From: Sweltsa coloradensis
Lineage: Eukaryota; Arthropoda; Insecta; Plecoptera; Chloroperlidae
DNA: 64,000 bases
Direction: 5' to 3'
Assembly: GCA_024449915.1 (NCBI GenBank)
Contig: JAMZAV010000962.1
Location: 310,001 to 374,000, forward strand
Part shown: positions 1-11,389 of the stretch, piece by piece
How the letters are laid out: every line of letters starts with the position of its first letter
Position numbering within the stretch: the stretch's first letter is position 1
Program-made: the position numbers and the translations under genes
The notes under the pieces: generated by a model
Told to the model about the DNA's origin: nothing
The model's input: only the letters and a program-made list of their open reading frames with translations
The model's database searches: none

Positions 1-52
1 TCGTCCTTGACGCGCGGGGCCGAGCAGCCAGGCAATTCCAGCGGGTTCTTGT
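1..52 (-). CDS. Partial second copy of exon 5, cut by the window edge
   Basis: Bases 1-110 are almost identical to 3731-3840, so the acceptor-proximal 52 nt of exon 5 and its TTTATTTCAG acceptor are present again in the same orientation. Because exon 5 is symmetric (phase 1 in, phase 1 out), both copies could be spliced in series without a frameshift, or be used as alternatives. The rest of this copy lies outside the window, so it is unknown whether it is intact. The adjoining intron copy has many homopolymer-length differences from its partner, so an assembly duplicate is also possible. Confidence 0.6.
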
Positions 53-280
53 CTGAAATAAATAATGTAAGGTGGAGGTTAGCCTACAATGACAGGTCAG
101 GAAAAAGCAAAATGAGTGAATAATGGGGAAAATAAAGGCAAATAGTCTACTCATCTATTTGTGTGGGGCACCTACCAAAATATTTATTTGAAAAAAACTG
201 TCATCCTTCTGTACCTTCCTCCCCCCCCCCCCCCCACTGAAACAAAATAATTTTATGTTTCCCTTTAAATAAAATAGGAA

Positions 281-890
281 AAAGCTTAATCCCGCGCCTT
301 GTTTTTATGAGCGTAATTGGTGTATTGAGCTGCCCTGTGTTATGCCAATTTTTTGTTGTTCTGTGAAAAAAACATTTCTAAGTTGAAGATTTAAAAAAAA
401 TTAATTTAAATTAAATAAAAAATAACTTTTTTTTAGTTTTTTTAGTTTAAACGTAAATTTTTAAAAAAAAAATTTTTGTAAAATTGCGATTTTCATAAGA
501 AATAATTTTTCGATTACGCTCAATTTTCCCCGAATATATTAATTCATAAAATTTAAAGGGTTTTGTGAAAAAAAACATTCAATCGGGTAAAGCATGTAGG
601 TTTTTATAAGTCAAGAAATTTTTTTAAAAAGAAAAAAAACGTAAAAATGCGATTTTATGAAAAATAATTTTTTCCGATTGTGCTCAAAAACGTGGCATTC
701 TAAGTTTAGAGATTTCAAAGACCCCCTAAAATTTCATGCAATCGGAGTATCGGTTTTTCCGGAAACGTGTTAACAAACAGACAAAAAAAGAAAAAAAAAA
801 AAAGAAAAAAGAAAGAAGAAAAAAAAAAAATTCCGGATTTTTTTTTTCCAGTGTATGAAATGGAAACTTCGCTTCGCACTCCCAAAACCC
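281..890 (+). mobile_element. F1 element, degenerate copy
   Basis: Aligns with the F1 at 4024 over its first part (GCTTAATCCCGCGCC..., GAGCGTAATTGGTGTATTGA) and ends with a damaged CTTCGCTTCGCACTCCC. Homopolymers are longer than in every other copy. It lacks the two insertions present in the 4024 copy and so shows their empty sites. Confidence 0.65.
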
Positions 891-957
891 CAAATTTCCC
901 CGTTTTGGCAATTTTAAAAAAAAGTCAAAAAGGTAACTAAAAAAATTTAAAAAATTA

Positions 958-1718
958 ATAGGAAACGCTTAAGTCCCGCGCGTTGTTGGATGAGCGTAAT
1001 TGGTGCATTGAGCTGCCATTGTGTTATGCGAATTTTCTGTTGTTCTGAGAAAAAATAATTACTTAGTTGAAGATATTTTTGAAAATTAAATTAAATTAAA
1101 AATAAAAAATTCTCTTAATATTTTTTTAATTAATCGTAATTTTTTAAAAGGAAAAAATCGTTAATATTGAAATTTTCATAAGAATATTTATTCGATTACA
1201 GTGCACAAATTTCACACGAATATATTAATTCATAAAATTAAGGTTCTGTAAAAAAATCATTACAATCGATAAAGCATGTAGGTGTTATTCGCAGGAGAAA
1301 TTTAAAAAATTGAAAAAAGTCGTAAAATTGCGATTTTCGTAAAAAAAAGTTTTTTGATAACGCTCAAATTTCACATGAATATATCAATTCTTAAAATTAA
1401 GTATCTGTGAAAAAATCATTACAATCGGACAAATCATGTAGGTGTTGTAAGTCGAAGAAAGTTTCAAAAAATCGAAAAAAAAACGTAAAATTGCGATTTT
1501 CATGAGAAATAATTTTTCGATTACGCTCAAGAACGTGGCAGTTATAAGTTCAGAGATTTCGAAGACCTCCATAAAATTTCATGGCAATTGGAGTATTGGT
1601 TTAGCCGGAATCGTGCTAACAAACAGACAAAAAAAGAAAAAAAGAAAAAAAACATTCCGGATTTTTTTCTCCAGTGTAGTGAAATGGAATCTTCGCTTCG
1701 CTCGCTACGCTCATCCAA
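958..1718 (+). mobile_element. F1 element (Helitron/HINE-like)
   Basis: Starts TAGGAAACGCTTAAGTCCCG and ends CGCTACGCTCATCCAA before T. The subterminal words TTGGATGAGCG (left) and CGCTCATCCAA (right) are inverted copies. The interior shows the family order: ATTAAATTAAA tract, repeated ATTGCGATTTTCAT/AAAGCATGTAGGTGTTATAAG blocks, a coding-like segment (SSEISKTSIKFHGNWSIGLA), a poly-A tract and TTCCGGATTTTTTTCTCCAG. Confidence 0.75.
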
Positions 1719-1971
1719 TTAATCAATGCAAGCAAGTTGTCATGTGGTTTGAACGAGTCGGACTGATCCATATAGTTGCAGTGGGGTGTACAAGCAATGC
1801 ACAAAATTAATAATCGTCGTGTCGTCCTCGCCTCAAGAGCAGAGAGCTCAAGAGCTTTTCATGAATGCGTTCTCATCAATCGGATGGGTCTATATCGGTC
1901 CTCAACTATACCTTCATTTGTCGATCCCGCAAGTCTCGGTTGTAGCCCTCCCAAAACGTCTATATTCTAGA

Positions 1972-2761
1972 CTAGGAAAACGCTTAAGTCCCGCCGCGTT
2001 GTTGGATGAGCGTAATTGGTGCATTGAGCTGCCATGTGTTATGAGGATTTTCTGTTGTTCTGTGACAAAATTATTACAAAATCGAATAATTTTTTTAAAA
2101 TTAAATTAAATTAAATAAAAAAATTGACTTTTATTTTTTAATTTTTTTTTATGAATCGTAATTTTAAAAAAGGAAAAAATCGTAAAATTGCGATTTTCAT
2201 AAGAAATAATTATTCGATTGCGCTCAAATTTTACAAGAATATATTAATTCATAAAATTAAGGTTCTGTGAAAAATTCATTACAATAGGATAAAGCATGTA
2301 GGTGTTATAAGTCAAAGACTTGTTTAAAAAAAGAAAAAACGTGTAAAATTTCGATTTTCATGAGAAATAATTTTTCGATTGCGCTCAAATTTCACACGAA
2401 TATCTTAATTCATAAATAAAGGTTTTGTGAAAAAATCATTAAAATCGAATGAAGCATGTAGGTGTTATAAGTCGAAGAAATATTTTAAAAATTGAAAAAA
2501 TTCGTAAAATGGCGATTTTCATGAGAAATAATTTTCCGATTGCGCTCAAAAACGTGGCAGTTCTAAGTTCAGAGATTTCGAAGGTCTCCATAAAATTTCA
2601 TCGCAATCGGAGTATCGGTTTAGCCGGAATCGTGTTAACAAACAGACAAAAATACAGAAAGAAAGAAGAAAAAAAAAAAAAAAAAAAAAAAAAAACATTC
2701 CGGATTTTTTTCTTCAGTGTAGTGAAATGGAATCTTCGCTTCGCTCGCTACGCTCATCCAA
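1972..2761 (+). mobile_element. F1 element
   Basis: Flanks and termini are A|CTAGGAAAACGCTTAAG and GCTCATCCAA|T. Full-length with three AAAGCATGTAGGTGTTATAAG-type blocks and a 24-bp or longer poly-A before CATTCCGGA. Confidence 0.8.
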
Positions 2762-2865
2762 TTAATTTTTTTTAAATGGAGCCCCTTAAGCTAGGAATGA
2801 CATTGATTCCAAAAGTTAGAAGGCAATCATTGTGACCCAAGAATCTATTCAGAATCGATTCCCAA

Positions 2866-3583
2866 CAAAAAAAAATTGTACGCACCGTTATTTTTGTGGA
2901 CTTATTCGTGGAATCTGTGATACTCGCCGTTATTTGATGGATTTCCGTGAAGCCCGTGACATCACAATACGCTGTTGCGTTGTCGTCTGTTTACTGTACC
3001 GCCTAACCCCACGCGTAATATTCGGTCTGGACCGGCACTTCCACCACCCCCCTACATTTTGCAGACTTAAAGATTCAATTTCGCGAGTCGTCGGTGCGAC
3101 TTTTTTACCATTAGTTAGGTACTAGATGTGCGACTATTTAGTCACTAGTTATCTAGTAATACTTGGGTCTACAGAATTGGCAATGATCTTCCAACAGGCT
3201 GTTCCTGTGTGACATCATTAAGGAGGCTCATGAAGGGTATCATGGTCAAGAACCGATCAAGAAGAAGGCGGTTGTTATTTTGGAAGACAGATGAATGTCA
3301 CAAAAAAAAGATTAAGATGTAAAAAGGTTTTTGTTGGATCGGTTTGATTTAATAAATGAAGATAAATGTAAATTGTGTTCTCATTTTGAATATTACTTAG
3401 ACAACGTGTCAAGAGTTATTCGCGTTTTGACTAGTTTGATACAATTTTGTTCTTTATTCCGCGCTGTAGTAGGCCTACGCAAAATTTTGCAGAATTTGCG
3501 TTTTCAAAATGTGTTATTTCCAAGGACCAACACATTTTTTAAAAATCGCAAATTTCGCTATCACCACTTTTTCACTACTCTAT
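2866..3583. mobile_element. hAT MITE related to 60860-61401, left end lost
   Basis: Bases 2866-3110 match 60985-61200 (shared ATTCGGTCTGGACCGGCAC block). Bases 3410-3583 match the right part of that element, ending CACCACTTTTTCACTACTCT. A stretch of about 300 bp in the middle (3110-3410) has no partner there. I could not find the left terminal repeat. The right end lies about 25 bp from the exon 5 donor. Confidence 0.6.
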
Positions 3584-3608
3584 TAATAAATACAGAATAG
3601 TAGCCTAC

Positions 3609-3782
3609 CTTGGTCGCTCTGGGATCCACCTGTTGCACACGAAGGCTGGTCGCCGTCGATGATAGTCTCGTTGTCTGTAGGTTCCTGCTTCACGCTGACT
3701 AGCATCACCGGTTCCACGTCGTTTAGTATCTCGTCCTTGACGCGCGGGGCCGAGCAGCCAGGCAATTCCAGCGGGTTCTTGT
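3609..3782 (-). CDS. MULE-derived transposase gene, exon 5 (VKQEP segment)
   Basis: This 174-nt exon (a multiple of three) follows TTATTTATTTCAG and ends at CCAAG|GTAGGC. The first two nucleotides complete the codon begun in exon 4 (C plus AC gives His), giving ATAP-H-KNPLELPGCSAP. It continues RVKDEILNDVEPVMLVSVKQ and EPTDNETIIDGDQPSCATGG. VKQEP fits the SUMO attachment consensus (hydrophobic-K-x-E) seen in many nuclear regulators; that is an inference from the motif. The exon leaves one nucleotide for a further exon off the left edge. A hAT-type repeat ends about 25 bp beyond the donor. A second copy of this exon starts at 52. Confidence 0.72.
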
Positions 3783-4292
3783 CTGAAATAAATAATGTAA
3801 GGTGGAGGTTAGCCTACAATGACAGGTCAGGAGAAAAGCAGAGGTGAGTAGAACTAATTGGGGTGAAAATATAAGGCAACTAGTCTACTCATCTATTTGT
3901 GTTGGTGCGACCTACCAAACGTATTTATTTGAAAAAAAGCTGTCATCCTTCTGTACCTTCCTCCCCCCCCCCCCACCACCACCACCACTGAAACAAGTAA
4001 TTCATGTTTCCCGTTTAAGTAAACTAAGAAACGCTTAGTCCCGCGCCTTGTTGGATGAGCGTAATTGGTGTATTGAGCTGCCATGTGTTATGGCCGATTT
4101 TCTGTTGTTCTTTGAAAAAATCACTACTAAGTTGAAGATTTTTTAAAATTTAATTTAAATTAAATAAAAAATAAACTTAAATTTTAAATTTTTTTAGTTA
4201 ACCGTTATTTTAAAAAGAAAAAAATCGTAAAATTGCGATTTTCATAAGAAATAATTATTCGATTGCGCTCAAACTTCACACAAATATATTAA

Positions 4293-7200
4293 GAGGGTAC
4301 GCTGAGCTTGGCCCGCGCAAACAGGTGTTAATGATTTCTGCTGAACGGTTGCTTATACCATTACCGAATTTTGAATCGATGGAAATAAAGTTCTTTTATA
4401 TTGATATCCGTAATTGGTTGCACAAAATAAGCGGAAAAGATCCATTGCGAGACATAAGTTCAAAACGTGAAAAAATGGGAAATCCAAAACATGGATTACA
4501 ATTCTGGAAATTCCCACCAAACCGTTTATCTTACGACAAAACCAAATTAACCTGAGCGTTCACATTGATTTAAACCTTGGGTTCCATTATGAAAATTTGA
4601 GTTAAAAAAATCGGTTCACCTTGGAATAATTCCGAAGTTGACCAAATTGAGTAAATTTTGGTGATTTCACTAAATTTTAATTCAAAATCAATGAATTAAT
4701 TTAGGAATACGCATAATGGATAACATAGATTTCTTCTTTATAAACGTTAGTGTGAAATTTGATAATGGTGTTATAAACAGTTTACCCAAAAAATCCAGAA
4801 AGCTGAGCGCTTAAAACTCTCCTCCGTTCTAGCCTCATAGCCCAGGAGTGGAAGACTTTTACCCGGACAAAATTCCGAACAAGCTGAAAATTTGCACACA
4901 GGCTCAGATTAGCCTACTTAGCAATAATTGAAAAGTCCCCTAAGCTCCTCCGCGTGCGTCTTGAGATATAGTGGCAAAAGGGCGTAAGTGCCAAAAATGT
5001 TTTATTTTCAATTTCAACCTTTTTTTACACTAATATGTACAAATTATTAAATATTCCTACGTCGGAAACGTGAAATTGTTCCCTTTTCTTCGACCAGTGT
5101 GTCTTGACACATGGTGGCATAAGGGCGTAAGTGACAAAGATAAGTTATTTTCAATTTCAACAAACACAAATTGACATTCGTATACATGCAAATTATTTAG
5201 TATTTGTACGAGACAAAAGTAAACATCTTCCCCGAGCTTCGTTGCTGGCGTCTTGTTAAATGGTGGCAAAAGGGCGTAACTGACATCATAATTCTATATT
5301 ATATATAAAAAGAGCTTTTGACATTCAACTACGTTTATTGTAACATATTATGAATACCAAACAATGGACACTCAATGTAAAATCCATGCATGCTGACTGA
5401 CTTGCTATGGCCAGCTTGTATGTAAAGAACCATTACAAAATTGTTGTAAGTAGCAGACTGGACATTACCAAATCTATAAAATAATATTCTCCAGCATTCT
5501 CAAGCGGCTTGCATAGACGGATTTTGAAAGGGATTCGAGCACGAGCTGTGGACAACCTATCTTGGGCTTGACTATAGTATCACATCACGATAGATAGAGA
5601 GCATGAGCAAAGAAAGAATAAACATATTTCAATACCGATTTGATTTTTTAAATGTCCGAGTGGGAAATGAACGCTTACATAGCGGACTGAATTGCCCGAC
5701 TGGCATTGAACGCTACAAACTATGATACATCCCCTATGTTTGCCATCAAGCCTAGAGGGGATGGAAGGATAGATCCTGGTGGACTGGCAGCATATCAAAT
5801 CTAGAGCTCATAGTACGCAGTTGCAAATGAAGCGCTACTGCTCAATGAAGTAAACGGAATGTACCACAGCAAAATCTATTGTGATAAAACGGTAGAAAAA
5901 CATAAGCCAACTTATATCTTAAAAACTTCTGCATATATTTCATTAACTAATTCACTTTTGGTAACTGCAGCTCAGTAATTCCTACCAGCTTGGTACAAGA
6001 CGGTCTCCTGTGTCCGTCAAACACAACTGAACACACTGAGCCGCATGTATTCACAATCACAACATGAAACATGTATTTAGTATAGACTTCCTAGTATGGA
6101 AACAGGACGAGGTGGCGGCATCACTACACTTCATGCAAAGTTTGACCACTATACAGGAAAATATATGTTTCGGCATGGTAGTTTAATGTAAATGGGAGAT
6201 TGAGCCCGCAACTCTGTGACAATAATAATATGTGAATTTGTCGTAGTTTAACAAAAGAATACTTCGTCGCACAGTGAAAGTCGTCTTTGTGCCAAAAGCG
6301 TCCTACAGATCACCATTATCCAAATATTGCTATTAAATAGTGTTGATGTTGCAGATAAACTTCAATGTGAGTGATGCGCAGTTATGCTTTTTGTCAATGA
6401 AGAAATAAGGGACTTGTACTCTATCTTTACGCTTCACTATCGGTTTCATAGTATTACTTTTTAAGTACGACCAGGGTAACTGGACACCAAATTAATGTCA
6501 GTTAAGTGCCATGTTTGGGATTTATCTTGAGGATGATGACCTTCAAGTCTTCAATATGTTGCCGGCTGATAATCTGGCAAACGTACAAGCAAATATTTTA
6601 AATCATATGACTGAATTATTTAGTTTTGTGACTTACGTCATTTTGCCACTATATTACATCAAGAGTCACAGCTCATGATCTGTAGTGATGTGACATTCAG
6701 CCAAGCCCAAACTAGGTTGTCCAGAGCTCCTGCTCGAATCCTTTCAAAATCCATTTTATTATTTTTAACATGAGATGATTTTTCAAGCTTTGAATATGTT
6801 AAAACTTTCCAGCTCAAACACACCAGATCTTCGCCTAACTATGTCCCATGCATGCCGTTTGAGAATGTTGGGGTAAATAATTTATAAATTTGGTTATGTC
6901 CAATCTGCTACTTACAACAATTTTGTAATGGTTCTTTACATACAAGCTGGCCATAGCAAGTCAGTCAGCATGCATGGATTTTACATTGAGTGTTCATTGT
7001 ATGGTATTCATATGTTACAATAAACATAGTTGAATGTCAAAAGCCCTTTTTATATTAGATACTGAATTATGATGTCAGTTACGCCCTTTTGCCACCAATT
7101 ATCAAGACGCCAGCAACGAAGCTCGGGGAAGATGTTTACTTTTGTCTCGTACGAATACTAAAATAATTTGCATATCTATGAATGTCAATAAGTTTGTTGA

Positions 7201-7681
7201 AACTGAAAATAACATATCTTTGTCACTTACGCCCTTATGCCACCATGTGTCAAGACACACTGGTCGAAGAAAAGGGAACAATTTCACGTTTCCGTCGTAT
7301 GAATACATAATAATTTGCAGTTGCACATACGTATGTCAAAATGTATTGAAATTATTGAAAATATCATATTTTTGGCACTTACGCCCTTTTGCCACGCATA
7401 GGTTGAAGCTTATGACTGATTTCAACTTTACTTTCGTAAAAAAATTTAATAATTTATAGATATTAGTGCAAAAAAATGGTTGAAATTGAAAAGAAAACAT
7501 TTTTGGCACTTACGACCTTTTGTCACTATATCTCAAGACGCACGCGGCGGAGCTTAGGGGACTTTTCAACTATTGTTTAGAATGATCAACTAAACATGTG
7601 CAAATTTTCAGCTTGTTCGGAATTTTGTCCGGGTACACCATACAAAATTTTCTTCCACTCCTGGGCTATCAGCATACCCTC
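4293..7681. mobile_element. Kolobok-like TTAA element with long inverted arms
   Basis: The 3389-bp element lies between TTAA at 4289-4292 and 7682-7685. Ends are GAGGGTACGCTGA and, inward from the right, GAGGGTATGCTGA. The TTAA duplication together with purine-starting ends fits Kolobok better than piggyBac (which starts CCY). Long imperfect arms pair: about 4840-5560 with about 6720-7670. About 490 bp near the left end (4307-4800) has no partner. Each arm holds tandem copies of a ~145-bp unit with GGCAAAAGGGCGTAAGTG. I see no transposase. It is inserted in an F1 element. Confidence 0.8.
4972..5285 (+). repeat. Three ~145-bp subrepeats in the left arm
   Basis: The word GGCAAAAGGGCGTAAGTG (with small changes) occurs at 4972, 5115 and 5266, each preceded by a GCGTCTTGA-like word. 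The right arm has it inverted at 7075, 7222, 7374 and 7505. The spacing is 131-152 bp throughout. Confidence 0.8.
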
Positions 7682-7845
7682 TTAATTCATAAAATTAAGG
7701 TTCTGTGAAAAAATCATTACAATCGGATAAAGCTGTAGGTGTTATAAGTCAAAGAATTGTTTTAAAAAAGAAAAAACCCGTAAAAGTTTGATTTTCATGA
7801 GAAATAATTTTTCGATTGCGCTCAAATTTCACACGAATATCTTAA

Positions 7846-8483
7846 GGGGGATCCATGGACCCAATTAAAATTTAGTTTAACGAAACATCGGACATAGTTT
7901 ATCAATTATGATCATCTGACATTGCCAAAACTATTTTTGATTTATTTTTCGGTTGAGCGGTACGCCCAATATAGACGATTATAGTGAAATTTTTTACGTA
8001 TACACGGCACAGCTTTCTGCTCATAATTTTTGTGTTAGAAGGCTAATTTTTGTTTCTATTTGTAACACATACTCCTGGCTATAAACTGTATATGTTGGAA
8101 TTTGTTTCTTGTTAATATCTTGCACGGTACGATTTTTTACTTCCGCCGGTACAAACACTAACTTTGTACCGGCGGAAGTAAAAAATCGTTCCGTGCAAGA
8201 TATTAACGGGAAACAAATTCCAACATATACAGTTTATAGCCAGGAGTATGTGTTACAAATAGAAACAAACATTAGCCTTCTAACACAAAAATTATGAGCA
8301 GAAAGCTGTGCCGTGTATACGTAAAAAATTTCACTATAATCGTCTATATTGGGCGTACCGCTCAACCGAAAAATAAATCAAAAATAGTTTTGGCAATGTC
8401 AGATGATCATAATTGATAAACTATGTCCGATGTTTCGTTAAACTAATATTTAGGAAAATTTTAATTGGGTCCATGGATCCCCC
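7846..8483. mobile_element. TTAA-flanked fold-back MITE, near-perfect hairpin
   Basis: A 638-bp palindrome between TTAA at 7842-7845 and 8484-8487. Ends are GGGGGATCCATGGACCCAAT and its complement. The arms (~310 bp each) are almost identical and meet at CCGCCGGTAC...GTACCGGCGG near 8165. No coding capacity. It is nested in the F1 element starting at 4024. Confidence 0.9.
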
Positions 8484-9687
8484 TTAATTCATGAAATTAT
8501 GGTTCTGTGAAAAATCATAACAATCGGATAAAGCATGTAGGTGTTATAAGTAGAAGAAATTTTTCAAAAATCGGAAAAAATCGTAAAATTGCAATTTTAA
8601 TGAGAAATAAATTTTTGATTGTGCTCAAAAACGTGGCAGTTCTAAGTTCAGAGATTTCGAAGGCCTCCATAAAATTTCATCGCAATTGGAGTATCGGTTT
8701 AGTCGGAATCGTGCGGACAACACAAAAAAAAAAAATCTGGATTTTTTTCTCCAGTGTAGTGAAATGGAATCTTCGCTTCGTTTGCTACGCTCATCCAATT
8801 ATTCTGTTTTATGGGGACTTCCTCCCGTTCTTCCGATTTAATACACAGTTACCTACTTAGAGGTGATTTTGTTCGCTAATTTTCTACGCGATTTTTTGAC
8901 AAATGTTGAAGGTTCACTTAACCCAATCACGAAATGCAGAAAGGGCATAAGTCACATTTTTTGGCGAAATGAGTTAGACCCAGTTTTCATAAGTCAGTTC
9001 CAAGGGCCATCGTGTAGTGCAGAATGGGCATTAGTCCGAATGAATATGTGCATGATGGCAGGCCATTCAATTTCACGTTAAGAGCAGAAAGGTTCCAAGT
9101 CCGGGACTTGCACCCTTTCTGCACTTTACGTGTTTAAATTTCCAGTGATGACTTTAAATCATGGTGGCCACAATACTACAAGAAACAACAAGAAACAAAC
9201 AAACTCTGTAGAGACTGAATCGAGGCAGATTCCTCGGGAGAAAAAAGTGTTATTTGCTGTGTCAACGTTCCATTACTTTGAGTACAATAGTGCACAAGTC
9301 GGAGTTGTAAAAGCTTCTCCGTTCATTTAATGTGTCATAATGCATTCTTTTAAAATGAATGCTCCCCTGCGACAGACTGTAACGTTGCCTAGTGACAGAG
9401 CTTATGTTGGGGACAAAATTCCTATGAATCCCTTGAAAATTCAAGATATTCAAAAGGTATTACAATATGTCCCCGTAGAATTTGGCGCGTTCTACGATGA
9501 AATCGTGGCTTGGCCTGTCTGAATCTATCTTTATGACCTTCAATGAATTTCATTTGACCCTCTTAATGTTGGCATTATTCTCATTCTATCTTGAAGCTAT
9601 GGTCATAAAATGGTAGACAAGACACACATTCATAAAAAGACTCCGGTAGTTTTATGTAAGAATAAGTGACCGGCCTTATGTTACTTA

Positions 9688-10434
9688 CTAGGAAAACGCT
9701 AAAGTCCCGCCGCGTTGTTGGATGAGCGTATATGGTGCATTGAGCTGCAATGTGTTACGCGGATTTTCTGTTGTTCTGTGAAAAAAACATTACTTAGTCG
9801 AAGATTTATTTTAATTAAATTAAATTTTTTAAAAATAACTTAATTTTTTTAATTAAATTAAATTTTATAAAAATAATTATTCGATTGCGTTGCGCTCAAA
9901 TTTATTTCGAATATATATGTTCATGAAATTAAGGTTCTGTAAAAAAATCATTACAATCGGATAAAGCATGTAGGTGTTATAAGTCAAAGAATTGTTTTAA
10001 AAAAGAAAAAAAACCCGTAAAATTACGATTTTCATGAGAAATAATTTTTCTATTCCGCTCAAATTTCACACGAATAACTTAATTCATAAAATCAAGGTTC
10101 TGTGAAAAAATCATTACAATCAGATAAAGCATGTAGGTGTTATAAGTCGAAGAATTTTTTTAAAAATCGAAAAAAATCGTAAAATTGCGTTTTTTATGAG
10201 AAAAAATTTCCCGATTGCGCTCAAAAACGTGGCAGTTCTAAGTTCAGAGATTTCGAAGGCCTCCATAAAATTTCATCGCAATCGGAGTATCGGTTTAGCC
10301 GGAATCGTGTGGACAAACACACAAAAATACAAAAAAAAAAAAAAAAAAAAAAAAAAAACATTCCGGATTTTTTTTCTCCAGTGTAGTGAAATGGAATCTT
10401 CGCTTCGCTCGCTACGCTCGCTACGCTCATCCAA
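9688..10434 (+). mobile_element. F1 element
   Basis: A|CTAGGAAAACGCTAAAGTC to CGCTCATCCAA|T. The 3' palindromic tail has an extra CGCTACGCT unit. Coding-like segment NFPIALKNVAVLSSEISKAS. Nested in the 8925-11389 TIR element. Confidence 0.8.
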
Positions 10435-10498
10435 TAATGCACAATTGAGACATGTGTATTGTTTACTTACTTGTAATCAGTCTTATTACTTAAAATAA

Positions 10499-11078
10499 TT
10501 GGATGAGCAAAGCAAAGACTTCAATTTCACTGACCCCCCCAAAAATTTAGCTCGGGTGTTTTTTGTTGTTGTTTGTTTGTTTTTCTGTCTGTTTGTTCGC
10601 ACGATTCCGGGCAAACGGCAAAAGCGATCTTAATGAAAATTGAAGGGGACCTTCGAAATCTCTTTCCTTAGACGTGCCACGTTTTTTGGTACAATCGAAG
10701 AAATATTTCTCATCAATATCATACTTTTACGATTTTTTTCGATTTTTAGTACAATGTTTTCGTGACATTTGGGCTGATTGTGACCAAACGGGTGGGGCTA
10801 CAACGTTCATATTTCACATGGACATTCAGGCTATGGTGATGTAGTACCTTTTTTTTTTAAAAAAAATGAACAAGTTAGCATGAATTCTTAGAAAAAAAGG
10901 TTTTAATATGAATTTTTTTAGGTTTATAATAACAATTAACAAGTAACAATAGAAACTTGACAATAATAACCTACAATGCATTCAAAAAGCACTTGCAAAG
11001 AAAAAGTGGCTCTTCGCAAATTAAAAACTTACAAAATAGCTCATCCATCGACGCGGCGGGACTTTAGCGTTTTCCTAG
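10499..11078 (-). mobile_element. F4 element
   Basis: A|TTGGATGAGCAAAGC at the left and GCGTTTTCCTAG|T at the right. Interior (reverse strand): ACCAAACGGGTGGGGC on the plus strand, AAGTTTCTATTGTTACTTGT and the coding-like segment with a TNRQ-type end before a CAAACAAACAA tract. Confidence 0.78.
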
Positions 11079-11389
11079 TTATCAATAATATACATACTAA
11101 CGTGAATTTGAGGCTCTGTATCACAATACTTAATAAAAAAAATACAAAGTTGCTAATTTTACTTCTAATTGCAGAAAGGTCATGAGTCCAGCCATTTTAG
11201 TAGGCAACAGTAGGCTAACCAATGTGCAAATTAAAAAAAAAAATTCATTGGGTGGTCACATTATCTATAACTTCAATTGTGGTGAACAATTAATCTAAAT
11301 AAAGATTCACAATTTGCTTGCAGATAGTTTTTTGTCATTTACTCAAAACAATGTATCTTGGACTTACGCCCTTTCTGCATTTCGTGATT

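Larger units (their letters stand above)
4024..8798 (+). mobile_element. F1 element split by two TTAA elements
   Basis: Starts CTAAGAAACGCTTAGTCCCG and ends CTACGCTCATCCAA|T. Both insertions hit the same word in successive copies of an internal repeat (AATATATTAATTCAT at 4285 and AATATCTTAATTCAT at 7839), each at TTAA. Removing 4293-7681 plus one TTAA, and 7846-8483 plus one TTAA, restores a normal ~750-bp F1. Confidence 0.82.
8925..11389. mobile_element. TIR element with GCAGAAAGG motif copies, two nested elements
   Basis: A 29-bp inverted repeat with one mismatch (AATCACGAAATGCAGAAAGG... at 8925-8953 and its complement at 11361-11389) delimits the block. The motif GCAGAAAGGNNNNNAGTC recurs near 8936, 9015 and 9088, inverted near 9105, then near 11172 and inverted at 11361. 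Nested inside are an F1 (9688-10434) and an F4 (10499-11078). No target duplication was identified and no transposase seen. Confidence 0.6.

Noticed and set aside
726..911. Frames rich in F/K at homopolymer tracts (also 42549-43043, 62894-63124 and others)
   Set aside because: Translations of poly-A/T and CAAA tracts inside repeats.
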